Assembly: GCA_017539425.1 (NCBI GenBank)
Contig: JAFYHA010000082.1
Location: 1-35,545 of the forward strand
Length of the DNA stretch: 35,545 nucleotides
Direction: 5' to 3'
DNA from: Clostridia bacterium
Lineage (GTDB): Bacteria; Bacillota; Clostridia; Oscillospirales; CAG-272
The position numbers and the translations under genes are program-made. This document shows, in pieces, positions 6,825 through 16,362 of the stretch. The notes under the pieces were generated by a model. The model was not told the origin of the DNA. It worked only from the letters and a program-made list of their open reading frames with translations, and made no database searches. Each line of letters opens with the position of its first letter. The stretch's first letter is position 1.

Positions 6825-8057
6825 ATGCAATCCGCTCCGGAAAACACCCGCCCGTTCGGCGCGACCAAAGCCCTCAAACTGAATATGCCGGTGATCTGGA
6901 AAGTCCTGTTCTCAGCACTTCTTCTAGCGGACTCGATCGGGTTCTGCCTGCTCTATGCCGTCCCGGCCGCGGGGCCGTACGTTTTGATCCCCCTGGCGAT
7001 CCTTTCCATAGTCGCCATGTCCTTCCGGACGCGGGATCTGTCCGCCGGCGTGGCCATGATCATTCCCGCAGCCGCCTTCTGGCTCCTGTCCGGATCCTAT
7101 GTGCCGGCCGCACTCTGGGTCCTTCTGCTCACGCTCGTCGGGCTCGGCGCCTATCTTTTGCGTTGCCTTCCGGTCTGGCAGTGGCTGTTCATCCCGGTGC
7201 TGGCCGCCGGTATCGGCGCCCTGGTCTCCGGCGGTGCCCTTCTGGCCATCCTGCTCTGCCTGTTCGCGTTTCCGGCCGCTTATGCGCTGTACGCCGCGGT
7301 AGCCGGAGCCCGATCCAAGGTCGGAGCCATCGTAATGGTGGCGGGCGCGCTGCTCCTGACCCTCATCGCCCTTGTCCTGATCGCGCTCTACCTGCGTCAC
7401 GGGAAGCTGGACCGCGAACTGCTCCAGACCATTGTGGACACCTACCGCACGGAACTCAGCGCACAGCTCAAGGCCACCCTGGACACCCAGCTGAGCGTGT
7501 ACCAGTCGGTCGGATATGAGGTCGCGATCGACTCAGCCAGCTATGCCGCCCAGATCACGGACGCCGTCTTCAATCTGGTCCCCGGTATCCTAGTCCTGTT
7601 TTCCCTGGTGGTCGGGTGGTGTGTGCAACCTATCCCCTATATCCTGCATATCCGCACGGATCCGGAAGCGGTCCTGCCGCTCAACGCCAGAGCCTTCTCG
7701 CTCAGTCCCATGACCGCGATCGTGTTCCTCATCTGCCAGATCCCGACGTTCTTCGTGGATATCGCCTCCAGCCTGGCCACCATCGTGATGGCCAACCTGG
7801 CCCTGATCCTGTTCCCCGGGCTGGCCCTTCTCGGGCTCGGCTCGTTCTTCACCATCTGGGACCTGCGCAGGGGACGCGCCAGGAAAGGAGGCTCCCCGAA
7901 GGGGTTCATCGTCTTCATGGTGCTCGTGCTCAGTCTTGCCGGCGGATGCTCGTTCGCCTATTACATTCTGCTCATAGCGGCCTTTTACGGGTCCTATACG
8001 ATTCTCTTTACGGCCATCCGTTCACTGATCCCGAAGCGCCCGCGCGATGACGACTAA
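6825..8057 (+). CDS. DUF2232 (YybS-like) polytopic membrane protein
   Basis: This 410-residue integral membrane protein has about eight or more hydrophobic segments: a first cluster at residues ~20-195, a soluble loop at ~200-260 (with KLDRELLQTIVDTYRTEL), and a second cluster at ~260-400. The family is recognised mainly from architecture and from its place immediately before gdpP, rplI and dnaB, as with yybS in Bacillus; function is unknown. ATG at 6825 is chosen because GGGAGAG precedes it. The in-frame TTG at 6792 would coincide with the predicted transcription start. Confidence 0.8.
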   Translation: MQSAPENTRPFGATKALKLNMPVIWKVLFSALLLADSIGFCLLYAVPAAGPYVLIPLAILSIVAMSFRTRDLSAGVAMIIPAAAFWLLSGSYVPAALWVLLLTLVGLGAYLLRCLPVWQWLFIPVLAAGIGALVSGGALLAILLCLFAFPAAYALYAAVAGARSKVGAIVMVAGALLLTLIALVLIALYLRHGKLDRELLQTIVDTYRTELSAQLKATLDTQLSVYQSVGYEVAIDSASYAAQITDAVFNLVPGILVLFSLVVGWCVQPIPYILHIRTDPEAVLPLNARAFSLSPMTAIVFLICQIPTFFVDIASSLATIVMANLALILFPGLALLGLGSFFTIWDLRRGRARKGGSPKGFIVFMVLVLSLAGGCSFAYYILLIAAFYGSYTILFTAIRSLIPKRPRDDD

Positions 8058-8077
8058 GGAACAGGCCGACACTCAGG

Positions 8078-8084
8078 AAAGGAG
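8078..8084 (+). promoter_or_regulatory. Ribosome binding site deciding the gdpP start
   Basis: AAAGGAG is 5 bases before TTG (8090) and 11 bases before ATG (8096), so TTG fits better. Confidence 0.5.
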
Positions 8085-8089
8085 AACGC

Positions 8090-10312
8090 TTGTCTATGTC
8101 ACAACATAAGAAATCCGGCGCGGACAGTATGGAGCCGTCTCCACGCCCGCTGCTTCTGACCGCTCCGCTGCTTGCGGTGGTGCTGATGCTGTTCATTCTG
8201 CTGATGTCCAACCTCATCCCGGCGCAGACCTCGCAATGGACGCTCCTGTCCGTTGCGGTCTACTTTGCGGTCATGGTCCCGATGCTCAGCGTGTACATTT
8301 CAAGATCGATCCGGGCCAGCCGCCTCAAGAAAGATCTTTCCACCTTCTCTTCCGGCCTCCTGGACACCGTGCAGAACGTGTCCGACCTGCCCTATTTCCT
8401 GCTGGACCCCGCGGACGGCGGAACGGTCAAGATGATGAGCAGCGCCATGCGCCGCCTGATCGACATCCGGAGCTGGACTCACAACTTCCCGCTTTCCGAC
8501 CTGAGCACGACCAGCGCCAGGCACATCTTCGCCAGCGCGGTATGCAGCCGGGAGGATATGCTGGACTCCTTCCGGAACGACTACGCCCGGCTTTTCCCGG
8601 ACGAACCGGATCCGGAAAAGGAACTTTCGGAAGCCGAACGGCAGAACGACGATTTTGCCAACGCGCTCCGGGCGGCCGGCAAGGATCCCCGCATGGGGCT
8701 TCCGATCAGCTCGTCCCGCTTTTTGATGCACGCCACGCCCCTCAGGGCTCACGAGCGGCCCTACTGCCTGGTCTGGCTGGACGATATGACCGATTACGTG
8801 AACCGCTTCGCCAAGGACGAGCGCGAGTATCCCATCATTGCCTACATCTATCTGGACAACCTCGAGGAACTCGCCCAGTACGTGGGCGTCACCGCCCGCT
8901 CCGCCTCCAGCAAGATCGAGGAGGAACTGAACAAATGGGCGACCGAGATCAACGGCCTGCTCCGCGAATATGACACGGACCGCTACCTGCTGGTCTTCCC
9001 CAAGGAGAATTTGCAGGGCCTGCTGGACAGCGGATTCGATATTCTGGAACGTGTCCACGCACTGGAACTCGGAGACAAATCGGTTCCTGCGACCATCTCC
9101 ATCGGTCTGGCCTCCACGGTCGGTTCGCTTCCTGACCGGAGCCGGGACGCACTGTTCGCCCTGGACATGGCGCTTCAGCGAGGCGGCGACCAGGCGGTGC
9201 TCCGTGCCCCGGCGGACGACGGAGGCACCCGTTACTTCGGCGGCCGCAACAAATCCATGGAAAAGGATATCTCCCGCAGCCTGCGGGTGACCAGCCAGGT
9301 CCTCTGCCAGCGCATCCGCACCGCAGAAAACATCCTGATCATGGGACACAAGAACCCGGACTACGACGCCCTCGCATCCTGTATCGGCGTGGCCCGCATG
9401 GCCATGTGCGTCAAGGGATCGCCGGATTCCATCCACATCGTGTCCGATATGGGCAACCCGGAATTCAACCAGTTCCGCGAGGCTCTGTCCGGCCTGCATG
9501 AATATGACAACATCTTCATCGCTTCGGACGCATCCACTGAATTCATCCGTCCGGACACGCTGCTCATCGTATGCGACGTCAACAACGTCAACATCACGGA
9601 GTCCCGGGACCTGATCCCTGCGGCCACCTGGGTCGTCTTCATAGACCACCACACGAGGCAGGCCGAATTCAACTTCACACCTGTGATCGAGATGATTCAG
9701 CCCCAGGCTTCCTCCGCCAGCGAACTGGTCGCCTGCATGCTCATGCAGAGCCCGTACTACGACAAGCTGACCAAGGAAGAGGCCACCCTGCTCCTGGCGG
9801 GCATCATGCTGGACACCAAGAATTTCGTGAACTCGACAGGCTGGCAGACCTTTGAGGCCGCCCAGTACCTGTATACCCGGAACGCGCACACCGACAAGGC
9901 CCGCGCCTATTTCCGGGAGACGATGGACGACATCGTCGTTTCCGGTCAGTTCGACCGTCTGTCCCGGACCTACCGCGGCTGCATCGCGGTCACCTGGCAG
10001 GTCTTCCGCAGACAGCTCAATTCCGCGGACAAGATCGCGGCCTCCAAAGCCGCCGACAAGCTCCTGACCGCGGACAACATCCGCGCCTCGTTCGCCATCG
10101 TGTACGCCGACAACGGCGTCGTGATCTCCGGACGTTCCTCGGATCCGACCATCAACGTCGGCACGATCCTTCGGGACCTGGGCGGCGGCGGCCATTTCGA
10201 TTCCGCCGGGACCCAGCTGCCGAGGACCTCGGTAGGCGACGTTGCCGCACAGCTGCGCACCGCCATAGACAAATACATGGACGGAACGCGCGCCACCAAA
10301 ACCAATTCGTGA
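8090..10312 (+). CDS. gdpP: Cyclic-di-AMP phosphodiesterase GdpP (DHH/DHHA1)
   Basis: This 740-residue membrane phosphodiesterase degrades c-di-AMP to pApA. Two transmembrane helices lie at ~20-42 and ~50-70, then a PAS-like region (~90-230), a degenerate GGDEF domain (~245-370) with no GGDEF motif, and a DHH domain with GHKNPDYDALAS (419-430), CDVNN (495-499), IDHHTR (518-523) and ASSASEL (540-546). DHHA1 follows, with GGGGHFDSAG near 697. The metal-binding Asp/His residues appear intact. GAG-rich ribosome site spacing favours TTG at 8090; ATG at 8096 is the alternative. It lies 32 bases after the DUF2232 gene and 10 before rplI, in the standard Bacillota order. Confidence 0.95.
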   Translation: MSMSQHKKSGADSMEPSPRPLLLTAPLLAVVLMLFILLMSNLIPAQTSQWTLLSVAVYFAVMVPMLSVYISRSIRASRLKKDLSTFSSGLLDTVQNVSDLPYFLLDPADGGTVKMMSSAMRRLIDIRSWTHNFPLSDLSTTSARHIFASAVCSREDMLDSFRNDYARLFPDEPDPEKELSEAERQNDDFANALRAAGKDPRMGLPISSSRFLMHATPLRAHERPYCLVWLDDMTDYVNRFAKDEREYPIIAYIYLDNLEELAQYVGVTARSASSKIEEELNKWATEINGLLREYDTDRYLLVFPKENLQGLLDSGFDILERVHALELGDKSVPATISIGLASTVGSLPDRSRDALFALDMALQRGGDQAVLRAPADDGGTRYFGGRNKSMEKDISRSLRVTSQVLCQRIRTAENILIMGHKNPDYDALASCIGVARMAMCVKGSPDSIHIVSDMGNPEFNQFREALSGLHEYDNIFIASDASTEFIRPDTLLIVCDVNNVNITESRDLIPAATWVVFIDHHTRQAEFNFTPVIEMIQPQASSASELVACMLMQSPYYDKLTKEEATLLLAGIMLDTKNFVNSTGWQTFEAAQYLYTRNAHTDKARAYFRETMDDIVVSGQFDRLSRTYRGCIAVTWQVFRRQLNSADKIAASKAADKLLTADNIRASFAIVYADNGVVISGRSSDPTINVGTILRDLGGGGHFDSAGTQLPRTSVGDVAAQLRTAIDKYMDGTRATKTNS

Positions 10313-10322
10313 GGACACTTCT

Positions 10323-10769
10323 ATGAAAGTCGTATTACTGCAAGATGTCAAGGGACAGGGCAAGAAGGACCAGGTCATCAACGTATCCGACGGATACGCC
10401 TGCAACTTCCTGTTTCCCCGCAAGCTGGCCGTCATGGCCGACACACAGACGCTCAATGCCATCAACCGCCGCAAGGCCGAGGAAGAGCGCGTCCGTGCGG
10501 AAGAGCACGCCGCCGCGAAGGCTCTGGCCGAGCGCCTGGACGCTCTCCTGATCAAAGTCCCCAAGAGCGCCAACCAGGAGCGTCTGTACGGCGCGGTCAC
10601 GGCACAGGATGTCTGTGACGCCCTTTCAGAACAGCACGGCATCGAACTGGACCGCCGCAAGATCGTACTCAAGGATCCGATCAAATCCTTCGGCGAATAC
10701 AAGCTGGAGGTCAAGCTGCAGTCCGAAGTGACCGGGACGCTGCACGTTCTGGTCTGTGAAAAGAGCTGA
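10323..10769 (+). CDS. rplI: 50S ribosomal protein bL9
   Basis: This 148-residue L9 has the N-terminal rRNA-binding domain (1-~50: KVVLLQDVKGQGKKDQVINV, then GYACNFLFPRKLAV), a long connecting helix (~42-75) and the C-terminal domain. The usual GYARN motif has Cys in place of Arg (GYACN). Length is typical. It lies between gdpP and dnaB, as is normal in Bacillota. Confidence 0.97.
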   Translation: MKVVLLQDVKGQGKKDQVINVSDGYACNFLFPRKLAVMADTQTLNAINRRKAEEERVRAEEHAAAKALAERLDALLIKVPKSANQERLYGAVTAQDVCDALSEQHGIELDRRKIVLKDPIKSFGEYKLEVKLQSEVTGTLHVLVCEKS

Positions 10770-10776
10770 GAGACAT

Positions 10777-12150
10777 ATGGCTGAATTTTCAGAATCCCTT
10801 CAGCAGATGCCGGCCAACATTCAGGCCGAGCAGTCCCTGCTCGGTTCGATCCTGTTGGATCCGAACAGCATCAATGAAGTTGCGTCCGTCCTGCACGCCG
10901 AGGATTTCTATCTCTCCTCCCATCAGGACATCTACCGGGCGATCCAGTCCCTGTTCCAGGAAAACAAGCCCATCGACATTTCCCTCCTGACCGAAAAGAT
11001 GAAAGAGCTGGGAGCCATCGAAAGCAAGGAGGAAGCCGAGCGCTACCTCCGTCCGCTGGTCGAGCACGTTCCCTCCAGCCGCAACATTTCGGACTACTGT
11101 CAGATCATCCGGGACAAAAGCCTTCTGCGCAGCCTGATCCGGGCTTCCGAACAGATCTCGGAGAAGGCCCACGACGAGCACGAGCCCGCCAAGGAGATCG
11201 TGGACTATGCCGAAACACTGGTCTATGACATCTCCAGGGACCGCGGCTCTCAGAATTTCCGCGATCTGCAGGAGATCATCAACTCCGTGTATGCGGAACT
11301 CCACAACATGTATGAAAGCGACGAGGATGTTCAGGGAGCCCAGACCGGTTTTTCCCACCTGGACCAGGTTCTGGCCGGCATCAACGAAACGGACTTCGTG
11401 GTCGTGGGCGCCCGCCCCGGCGTCGGCAAAACCAGTTTCGTGCTCAATATCGCCACCAACTACGCCAAAGCGCGCAAAGGCGCCGTGGCCATCTTCTCAC
11501 TGGAAATGAGCGCCGAGCAGCTCGTTTCCCGCATCCTCTCCAGCGAAGCCATGGTCGACAGCGTGGCCATGCGGACCGGCAAGCTCACGGAAAACGACTG
11601 GAACAGTCTGGCGCAGGCCTCGGAAGACCTGTACGGCTGCCGCATCCTGATCGATGACACAGCAGGCCAGACCGTCACGTCCATGAAAGCCAAGCTGCGC
11701 CGCATCCGCGAACCGCTCGGCATGGTCATCATCGACTATCTGCAGCTGATGCACGGCGAGACCCGGACCGAAAGCCGCGTGCAGGAGGTCTCCGAGATCT
11801 CCCGCGGGCTGAAACTGATGGCCAAGGAAATGAAGATCCCCGTCATCTGCTGCGCCCAGCTTTCCCGTGCTCCGGAAAGCGGCTCCGGTTCGTCCAGCCG
11901 CCCCCCGATGCTGTCCGATCTCCGTGATTCGGGCGCCATCGAGCAGGATGCCGACACGGTCATCTTCCTGTACCGTCCCAAGGCGGACAACAAGAAGGAA
12001 GAACAGGAAAACAACATTGTGAAGGTCTCCGTGGCCAAAAACCGTCACGGCGAGACCCGGACCATCGAACTGGGCTGGGCCGGCCGGTATACCAAATTCC
12101 GCACCCTGTCCAACACCGATCTCCAGAATCTCGTTCCTCCCGAACCATGA
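10777..12150 (+). CDS. dnaB: Replicative DNA helicase DnaB
   Basis: This 457-residue hexameric replication-fork helicase (called DnaC in B. subtilis) has an N-terminal domain (~12-115, PANIQAEQSLLGSILLD) followed by the RecA-like motor with Walker A GARPGVGKTS (211-220) and Walker B VIIDYLQLM (317-325). The DnaB C-terminal block LSDLRDSGAIEQDAD is present, and no intein is seen. ATG at 10777, seven bases after the rplI stop, is preferred over the in-frame GTG at 10756 inside rplI because the protein then starts just before the conserved region. Its stop overlaps the start of tilS (ATGA). Confidence 0.97.
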   Translation: MAEFSESLQQMPANIQAEQSLLGSILLDPNSINEVASVLHAEDFYLSSHQDIYRAIQSLFQENKPIDISLLTEKMKELGAIESKEEAERYLRPLVEHVPSSRNISDYCQIIRDKSLLRSLIRASEQISEKAHDEHEPAKEIVDYAETLVYDISRDRGSQNFRDLQEIINSVYAELHNMYESDEDVQGAQTGFSHLDQVLAGINETDFVVVGARPGVGKTSFVLNIATNYAKARKGAVAIFSLEMSAEQLVSRILSSEAMVDSVAMRTGKLTENDWNSLAQASEDLYGCRILIDDTAGQTVTSMKAKLRRIREPLGMVIIDYLQLMHGETRTESRVQEVSEISRGLKLMAKEMKIPVICCAQLSRAPESGSGSSSRPPMLSDLRDSGAIEQDADTVIFLYRPKADNKKEEQENNIVKVSVAKNRHGETRTIELGWAGRYTKFRTLSNTDLQNLVPPEP

Positions 12151-13622
12151 GCGTCCCTTTTGCAGACCTGCCTGGTTTCTGCGATCCGGTGTCGCTGTCC
12201 GGCCTGAGTCCGGACACGCCAGTACTGCTCGCCTATTCCGGCGGCGCCGACTCCGGCGCCCTGCTCCGTCTTCTGGTCAGGACCTGCCGCGTTCACGGCG
12301 CCCCTCTGACCGTCCTGCATGTCCAGCACGGCATCCGCGGAGAAGAAGCGCTGCGGGATCTGGAATTCTGCAGGTCGCAGGCCGAAGCCCTGGGCGTTCC
12401 GTTTCTCTTCCGGGAAACCGACGTACCGGCACTTGCGGCCAAACACGGGACGTCCTTGGAGACCGAGGCGCGTGACGCGCGCTACCGCCTTCTGGGGCAG
12501 GCCATGGACGAACTGGGCATTCCCATCCTGGTCACCGCGCATCACGCGGATGACAATCTGGAGACGGTTCTCTTCCGGATGGCCAGGGGCACGGGCCTCC
12601 AAGGCCTGTGCGGCATTGCCCCGGTGCGGCCGTGTCCGGAACTGTGCGCCCTGCCCGGCGCCGTTCTGATCCGCCCGCTCCTGCACGTTTCGAAAATGGA
12701 CATCCTGGACTATTGTGTCCGGGAGAAGATCCCCTTCGTGGAGGATTCGACCAACGCGGAAGACGGCTGCACCCGCAACCGGCTCCGTCACACGGTCCTG
12801 CCTGCACTGAAGCAGGTGTTTCCGCAGGTCGATGAGGCCGTAGCCGCGCTTTGCGACCGGCTCCGCGAAGATGACTCCGTTCTCAAAGACGTCACCGAAC
12901 AGGCGCTTGACGGGTGCGCATCCTGGATCTTAGGACGTTTCCGTATCCGTCTTGACGCTTTTCAGGATCAGCCTCCCGCCCTGCGGGCCCGGATTCTCCG
13001 GGAACTGGCGGTCCGTTCCGGCCTTCCGCTTCCGGAATCCATCCATCTGGAACCTCTTTTGAAAGGAGACCCGGCTTTTCTGACCCGGACCGACTGGCCC
13101 GGCGGAGTCCGGATCCTGAAATCCGGAAAGCACCTGTGCATCGGACTTGCCGAGGATCAGAGTCTTCTGTTTCCGCCCGGGTATCTGAGGCTTGGAGTTC
13201 AGGACTATCCCGAACTTCTCCTGCGGATCTCCGTCTCCGAGGCCGTCTGCCCGGATGCGTTTGCCCGGGTTCCTTCCCCTTCTTCAACTTCCGAAAAAGA
13301 TTTTTTCCGTTATTCCACCACAGCGTATCTCAAATATGCTATGATGGAGCATCCCTCACCTCTGATGTGGAGAAGCCGGCTTCCCGGCGATACGCTGCGC
13401 CAGGGAGGACGGACGCTGGATGTCCGGAAACTGCTTACCGATGCCCGCATCCCGGCGGACTGCCGGTCCGGACTTCCCGTTCTGACCGACGGAGAGACCG
13501 TTTTCTGGGTCCCGCTGCCCGGCACCCCCGGCGGAAGGATCGCGGACGGCCTGTCCCCGCTTCCGGGTGAGAAGTGCCTCAAGCTGACCGTTGACTATCA
13601 TGCCTACTGGCGCGAAAAATAA
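12147..13622 (+). CDS. tilS: tRNA(Ile)-lysidine synthase TilS
   Basis: TilS converts C34 of the CAU-anticodon tRNA(Ile) to lysidine using ATP. Of 491 residues, the N-terminal PP-loop ATPase carries SGGADS (31-36) and HHADDNLET (132-140), with the family segment EDSTNAEDGCTRNRLRH after the second half of the domain. The C-terminal substrate-binding domains cover ~240-491 and are poorly conserved, as usual. It is translationally coupled to dnaB by a 4-base overlap and followed by hpt and ftsH. Confidence 0.95.
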   Translation: MSVPFADLPGFCDPVSLSGLSPDTPVLLAYSGGADSGALLRLLVRTCRVHGAPLTVLHVQHGIRGEEALRDLEFCRSQAEALGVPFLFRETDVPALAAKHGTSLETEARDARYRLLGQAMDELGIPILVTAHHADDNLETVLFRMARGTGLQGLCGIAPVRPCPELCALPGAVLIRPLLHVSKMDILDYCVREKIPFVEDSTNAEDGCTRNRLRHTVLPALKQVFPQVDEAVAALCDRLREDDSVLKDVTEQALDGCASWILGRFRIRLDAFQDQPPALRARILRELAVRSGLPLPESIHLEPLLKGDPAFLTRTDWPGGVRILKSGKHLCIGLAEDQSLLFPPGYLRLGVQDYPELLLRISVSEAVCPDAFARVPSPSSTSEKDFFRYSTTAYLKYAMMEHPSPLMWRSRLPGDTLRQGGRTLDVRKLLTDARIPADCRSGLPVLTDGETVFWVPLPGTPGGRIADGLSPLPGEKCLKLTVDYHAYWREK

Positions 13623-13640
13623 CCATGGAGTGTACCTGCC

Positions 13641-14210
13641 ATGTCACCGCTTTTCAATGCTGAAGACAGCATTCAGAAAATTCTGGTCCCCAAAGAGGAA
13701 ATCGAGGAGATCACCTCCCGTCTGGCCGAACAGATCAGCCGGGATTATGCCGACGATCCCTATCAGGTCGTCCTGCTCATCATCCTGAAAGGTTCCGTCC
13801 CCTTCGCGGCGGACCTGATGCGCAAGCTGACCATTCCGGTCCAGCTGGAATTCATGAAGGTCTCCTCCTACGGTGCGTCCACCAAGTCTTCAGGCGAGAT
13901 CAAGATCCACCTGGATCTGAACCGGAACGACCTGCAGGATCTGGACATCATCATCATCGAGGACATCATCGATACCGGGCATACGCTCAACCGTCTGACC
14001 CAGCTGCTCAAGAACCGCAACGCGCACTCGGTGCGCACCTGCACCCTGTTGGACAAGCCCTCCCGCCGGGAGGTGGACTTCACCCCGGACTACTGCGGCA
14101 AACAGATCCCGGACGAGTTCGTCGTCGGCTTCGGGCTGGACTACAACGAGGAATACCGTTCGCTGCCCTATGTCGGCGTTCTGGATCCCCGCGTCTATTC
14201 GGGTTCCTAA
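13641..14210 (+). CDS. hpt: Hypoxanthine phosphoribosyltransferase
   Basis: This 189-residue purine salvage enzyme makes IMP and GMP from hypoxanthine or guanine and PRPP. LKGS (49-52) binds pyrophosphate, and the PRPP loop IIIIEDIIDTGHTL is at 103-116. The C-terminal FVVGFGLDYNEEYRSLPYVG is the family's purine-binding segment. It sits 18 bases after tilS, with GGAG (13627-13630) upstream. The tilS-hpt-ftsH order is conserved across Bacillota. Confidence 0.97.
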   Translation: MSPLFNAEDSIQKILVPKEEIEEITSRLAEQISRDYADDPYQVVLLIILKGSVPFAADLMRKLTIPVQLEFMKVSSYGASTKSSGEIKIHLDLNRNDLQDLDIIIIEDIIDTGHTLNRLTQLLKNRNAHSVRTCTLLDKPSRREVDFTPDYCGKQIPDEFVVGFGLDYNEEYRSLPYVGVLDPRVYSGS

Positions 14211-14229
14211 TATTTTCCATTCTGTCAAT

Positions 14230-14235
14230 TATACT
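14230..14235 (+). promoter_or_regulatory. Possible -10 element ahead of ftsH
   Basis: TATACT lies 17 bases before the ftsH ATG, in the 42-base hpt-ftsH gap. No convincing -35 box is visible at 16-18 bases, so an internal promoter is only possible. Confidence 0.25.
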
Positions 14236-14252
14236 CTCAACCTAGGAGTCTT

Positions 14253-16295
14253 ATGAAAAAGTTTTTACGCAGTTCCCTGATCTATATCGTCCTGATCGCC
14301 ATCGTGATCGTGGCCGTTGTCATGCTCTTCGGCAAGACGACGGACACCGTCACCTATGACCAGGTCCTGAAATACTTCACGGAAGAGAAAGTTCAAAAGT
14401 TTACCGTTACCAAGAACAACATCCTGGTCATGGAGGTCAAGGACGGTACGGATTCCGTAAAGAAAGTGGAATACCGGATCGCCTATCTGGACATCTTCTA
14501 CCGCGACCTGGGCGAAACCATCAAGAAGCAGGTCGCCGAGGGCAAGATCACATCCGCTGAATACGAGCCAAACGTCACCCCCTGGTACGTGGCCTACCTG
14601 CCGTTCATCCTGGTGCTGGTCGTCCTGGTCATCCTGTTTATCGTCTTCATGCGGACCGCCGCCAACTCGGGCGGAGGCGCCGGCAAGATCGCCAACTTCG
14701 GGAAGGCGCACATCAAGCCCGTGGAAGATAAGAAGAAAGTTCTGTTCTCGGACGTGGCCGGAGCCGAAGAGGAAAAGGCCGAACTGGTCGAGATCGTGGA
14801 TTTCCTGAAAGATCCCGCCAAGTATACCAAACTCGGCGCCCGGATCCCGCACGGCGTGCTGCTGGTGGGCCCTCCCGGTACCGGTAAGACCCTTTTAGCC
14901 AAGGCTGTTGCCGGAGAGGCGGACGTTCCCTTCCTGTCCATTTCGGGTTCGGATTTCGTGGAAATGTACGTCGGTGTCGGCGCGTCCCGCGTCCGCAACC
15001 TGTTTGAGACCGCCCGCAAGGCCCCTGCCGCGATCATCTTCATCGACGAGATCGATGCGGTAGGACGTCACAGAGGCGCCGGTCTGGGCGGCGGGCACGA
15101 CGAACGCGAACAGACCCTGAACCAGCTGCTGGTCGAAATGGACGGCTTCGGATCCCATGACGGAGTCATCGTGATGGCTGCGACCAACCGTCCGGACATC
15201 CTGGATCCCGCCCTGCTCCGTCCCGGACGCTTTGACCGCGAGATCACCGTCAATCCTCCCGATCTGGGCGGCCGTGTCGAGATCCTGAAGGTCCACGCAC
15301 GCAACAAGCCGTTTGAACCGGATGTGGATTTCAACGAAGTGGCCAAGAAGACCGCCGGCTTCACCGGCGCGGATCTGGCCAACCTGCTCAATGAAGCGTC
15401 CCTGCTGGCCGCGCGCCGCAACAAGTCCCTGATCGGTATGGACGATATCGACGAAGCCTTCATCAAGGTCATCGCCGGACCCAAGAAGAAATCCTGGAAG
15501 ATCAAGGACGACGACCGCCGCAAGACCGCCTATCACGAAGCCGGCCACGCCATCCTTGCCCATCTGCTTCCGACCCAGGATCCGGTCCAGCAGATCTCCA
15601 TCATCCCGAGCGGACGTGCGCTCGGCTATACGCTCAATCCCCCGAAGGAAGACCGCTACAGTGTCTTCCGCAATGAGCTGAAGGAACGCATCGTGATGCT
15701 GCTCGGCGGGCGCGCTGCGGAAGAGATCGTCTGCAACGACATCTCGGGCGGTGCCTCCAACGACATCGAACGCGCCACCAAGACCGCCAAGCGGATGGTC
15801 ATGCAGCTGGGTATGAGCCCTCTGCTGGGCCCGATCAGCTACGGCACGGACGAATCCGAGATCTTCCTGGGCCGTGATTTCTCGGCCGGCAGCGACCATT
15901 CCGAAATGACCGCGGCCAAGATTGACCAGGAAGTCCACACCATCATTACGGAAGCCTACCAGCGTGCCCTGGATCTGCTCAACGCAAACCGGGACAAGAT
16001 GGACAAGGTCGCCGGATATCTGATGCTGCATGAGGTCATGGACGGCGAACAGTTTGCCGCCCTGATGGATCAGGACGCCTCCTACGAGGAACTGGACGCC
16101 ATCATTGAAAGACGCAAGCAGAAGAGTGCCGAAGCCAATGCCGAAAAGGCGCGCGAAAACGCCGAAAAGGAAGCGGCGGAAAAAGCGGCCGCCGAAGCCG
16201 CCGCAAACCAGTCTGACGAACAGGATCCGTCCGACCGTGATCCAGAAGAGGATAACGGATCCACGGACGAAACCGATCCCCGTTCCGAATCGTAA
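14253..16295 (+). CDS. ftsH: ATP-dependent zinc metalloprotease FtsH
   Basis: This 680-residue membrane-anchored AAA+ protease degrades misfolded and regulatory proteins. Transmembrane helices lie at ~8-27 and ~112-133, with a short extracytoplasmic domain between. The AAA domain has Walker A GPPGTGKT (206-213), Walker B IIFIDEID (261-268) and the second region of homology around 311-328. The zinc site is HEAGH (428-432). The C-terminal ~60 residues are an Ala/Glu/Lys coiled coil ending in an acidic Asp/Glu-rich tail. AGGAG lies 4 bases before the ATG. It is the last gene before the terminator at 16312-16346. Confidence 0.98.
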   Translation: MKKFLRSSLIYIVLIAIVIVAVVMLFGKTTDTVTYDQVLKYFTEEKVQKFTVTKNNILVMEVKDGTDSVKKVEYRIAYLDIFYRDLGETIKKQVAEGKITSAEYEPNVTPWYVAYLPFILVLVVLVILFIVFMRTAANSGGGAGKIANFGKAHIKPVEDKKKVLFSDVAGAEEEKAELVEIVDFLKDPAKYTKLGARIPHGVLLVGPPGTGKTLLAKAVAGEADVPFLSISGSDFVEMYVGVGASRVRNLFETARKAPAAIIFIDEIDAVGRHRGAGLGGGHDEREQTLNQLLVEMDGFGSHDGVIVMAATNRPDILDPALLRPGRFDREITVNPPDLGGRVEILKVHARNKPFEPDVDFNEVAKKTAGFTGADLANLLNEASLLAARRNKSLIGMDDIDEAFIKVIAGPKKKSWKIKDDDRRKTAYHEAGHAILAHLLPTQDPVQQISIIPSGRALGYTLNPPKEDRYSVFRNELKERIVMLLGGRAAEEIVCNDISGGASNDIERATKTAKRMVMQLGMSPLLGPISYGTDESEIFLGRDFSAGSDHSEMTAAKIDQEVHTIITEAYQRALDLLNANRDKMDKVAGYLMLHEVMDGEQFAALMDQDASYEELDAIIERRKQKSAEANAEKARENAEKEAAEKAAAEAAANQSDEQDPSDRDPEEDNGSTDETDPRSES

Positions 16296-16311
16296 ATACT
16301 TGTTCAACCCA

Positions 16312-16346
16312 CTACGGGCTCCCGAAAACCGGGAGCCCGTAGTTTT
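16312..16346 (+). terminator. Intrinsic terminator after ftsH
   Basis: A perfect 13-bp stem, CTACGGGCTCCCG (16312-16324) and its complement (16330-16342), with a 5-base loop and followed by TTTT. On the minus strand the hairpin lacks a T-tract, so for the converging serpin gene it is at best a weak terminator. Confidence 0.92.
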
Positions 16347-16362
16347 ATGGAATATCCTTTTG

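Noticed and set aside
8090-10312. GdpP as an active diguanylate cyclase
   Set aside because: The GGDEF domain lacks the GGDEF motif, as is usual for GdpP; only the DHH phosphodiesterase is predicted active.
8300-10714. 804-residue open frame on the minus strand opposite gdpP and rplI
   Set aside because: GC-rich codon bias of the plus-strand genes leaves the antisense frame free of stops; the translation has no recognisable domain, while gdpP and rplI are unmistakable.
14895-16307. 470-residue minus-strand frame opposite ftsH
   Set aside because: Shadow of ftsH, with no ribosome site or domain.
16312-16346. Bidirectional terminator for both ftsH and the serpin gene
   Set aside because: The minus-strand side lacks a T-tract (TGGGTTG follows the stem), so only the ftsH direction is well supported.
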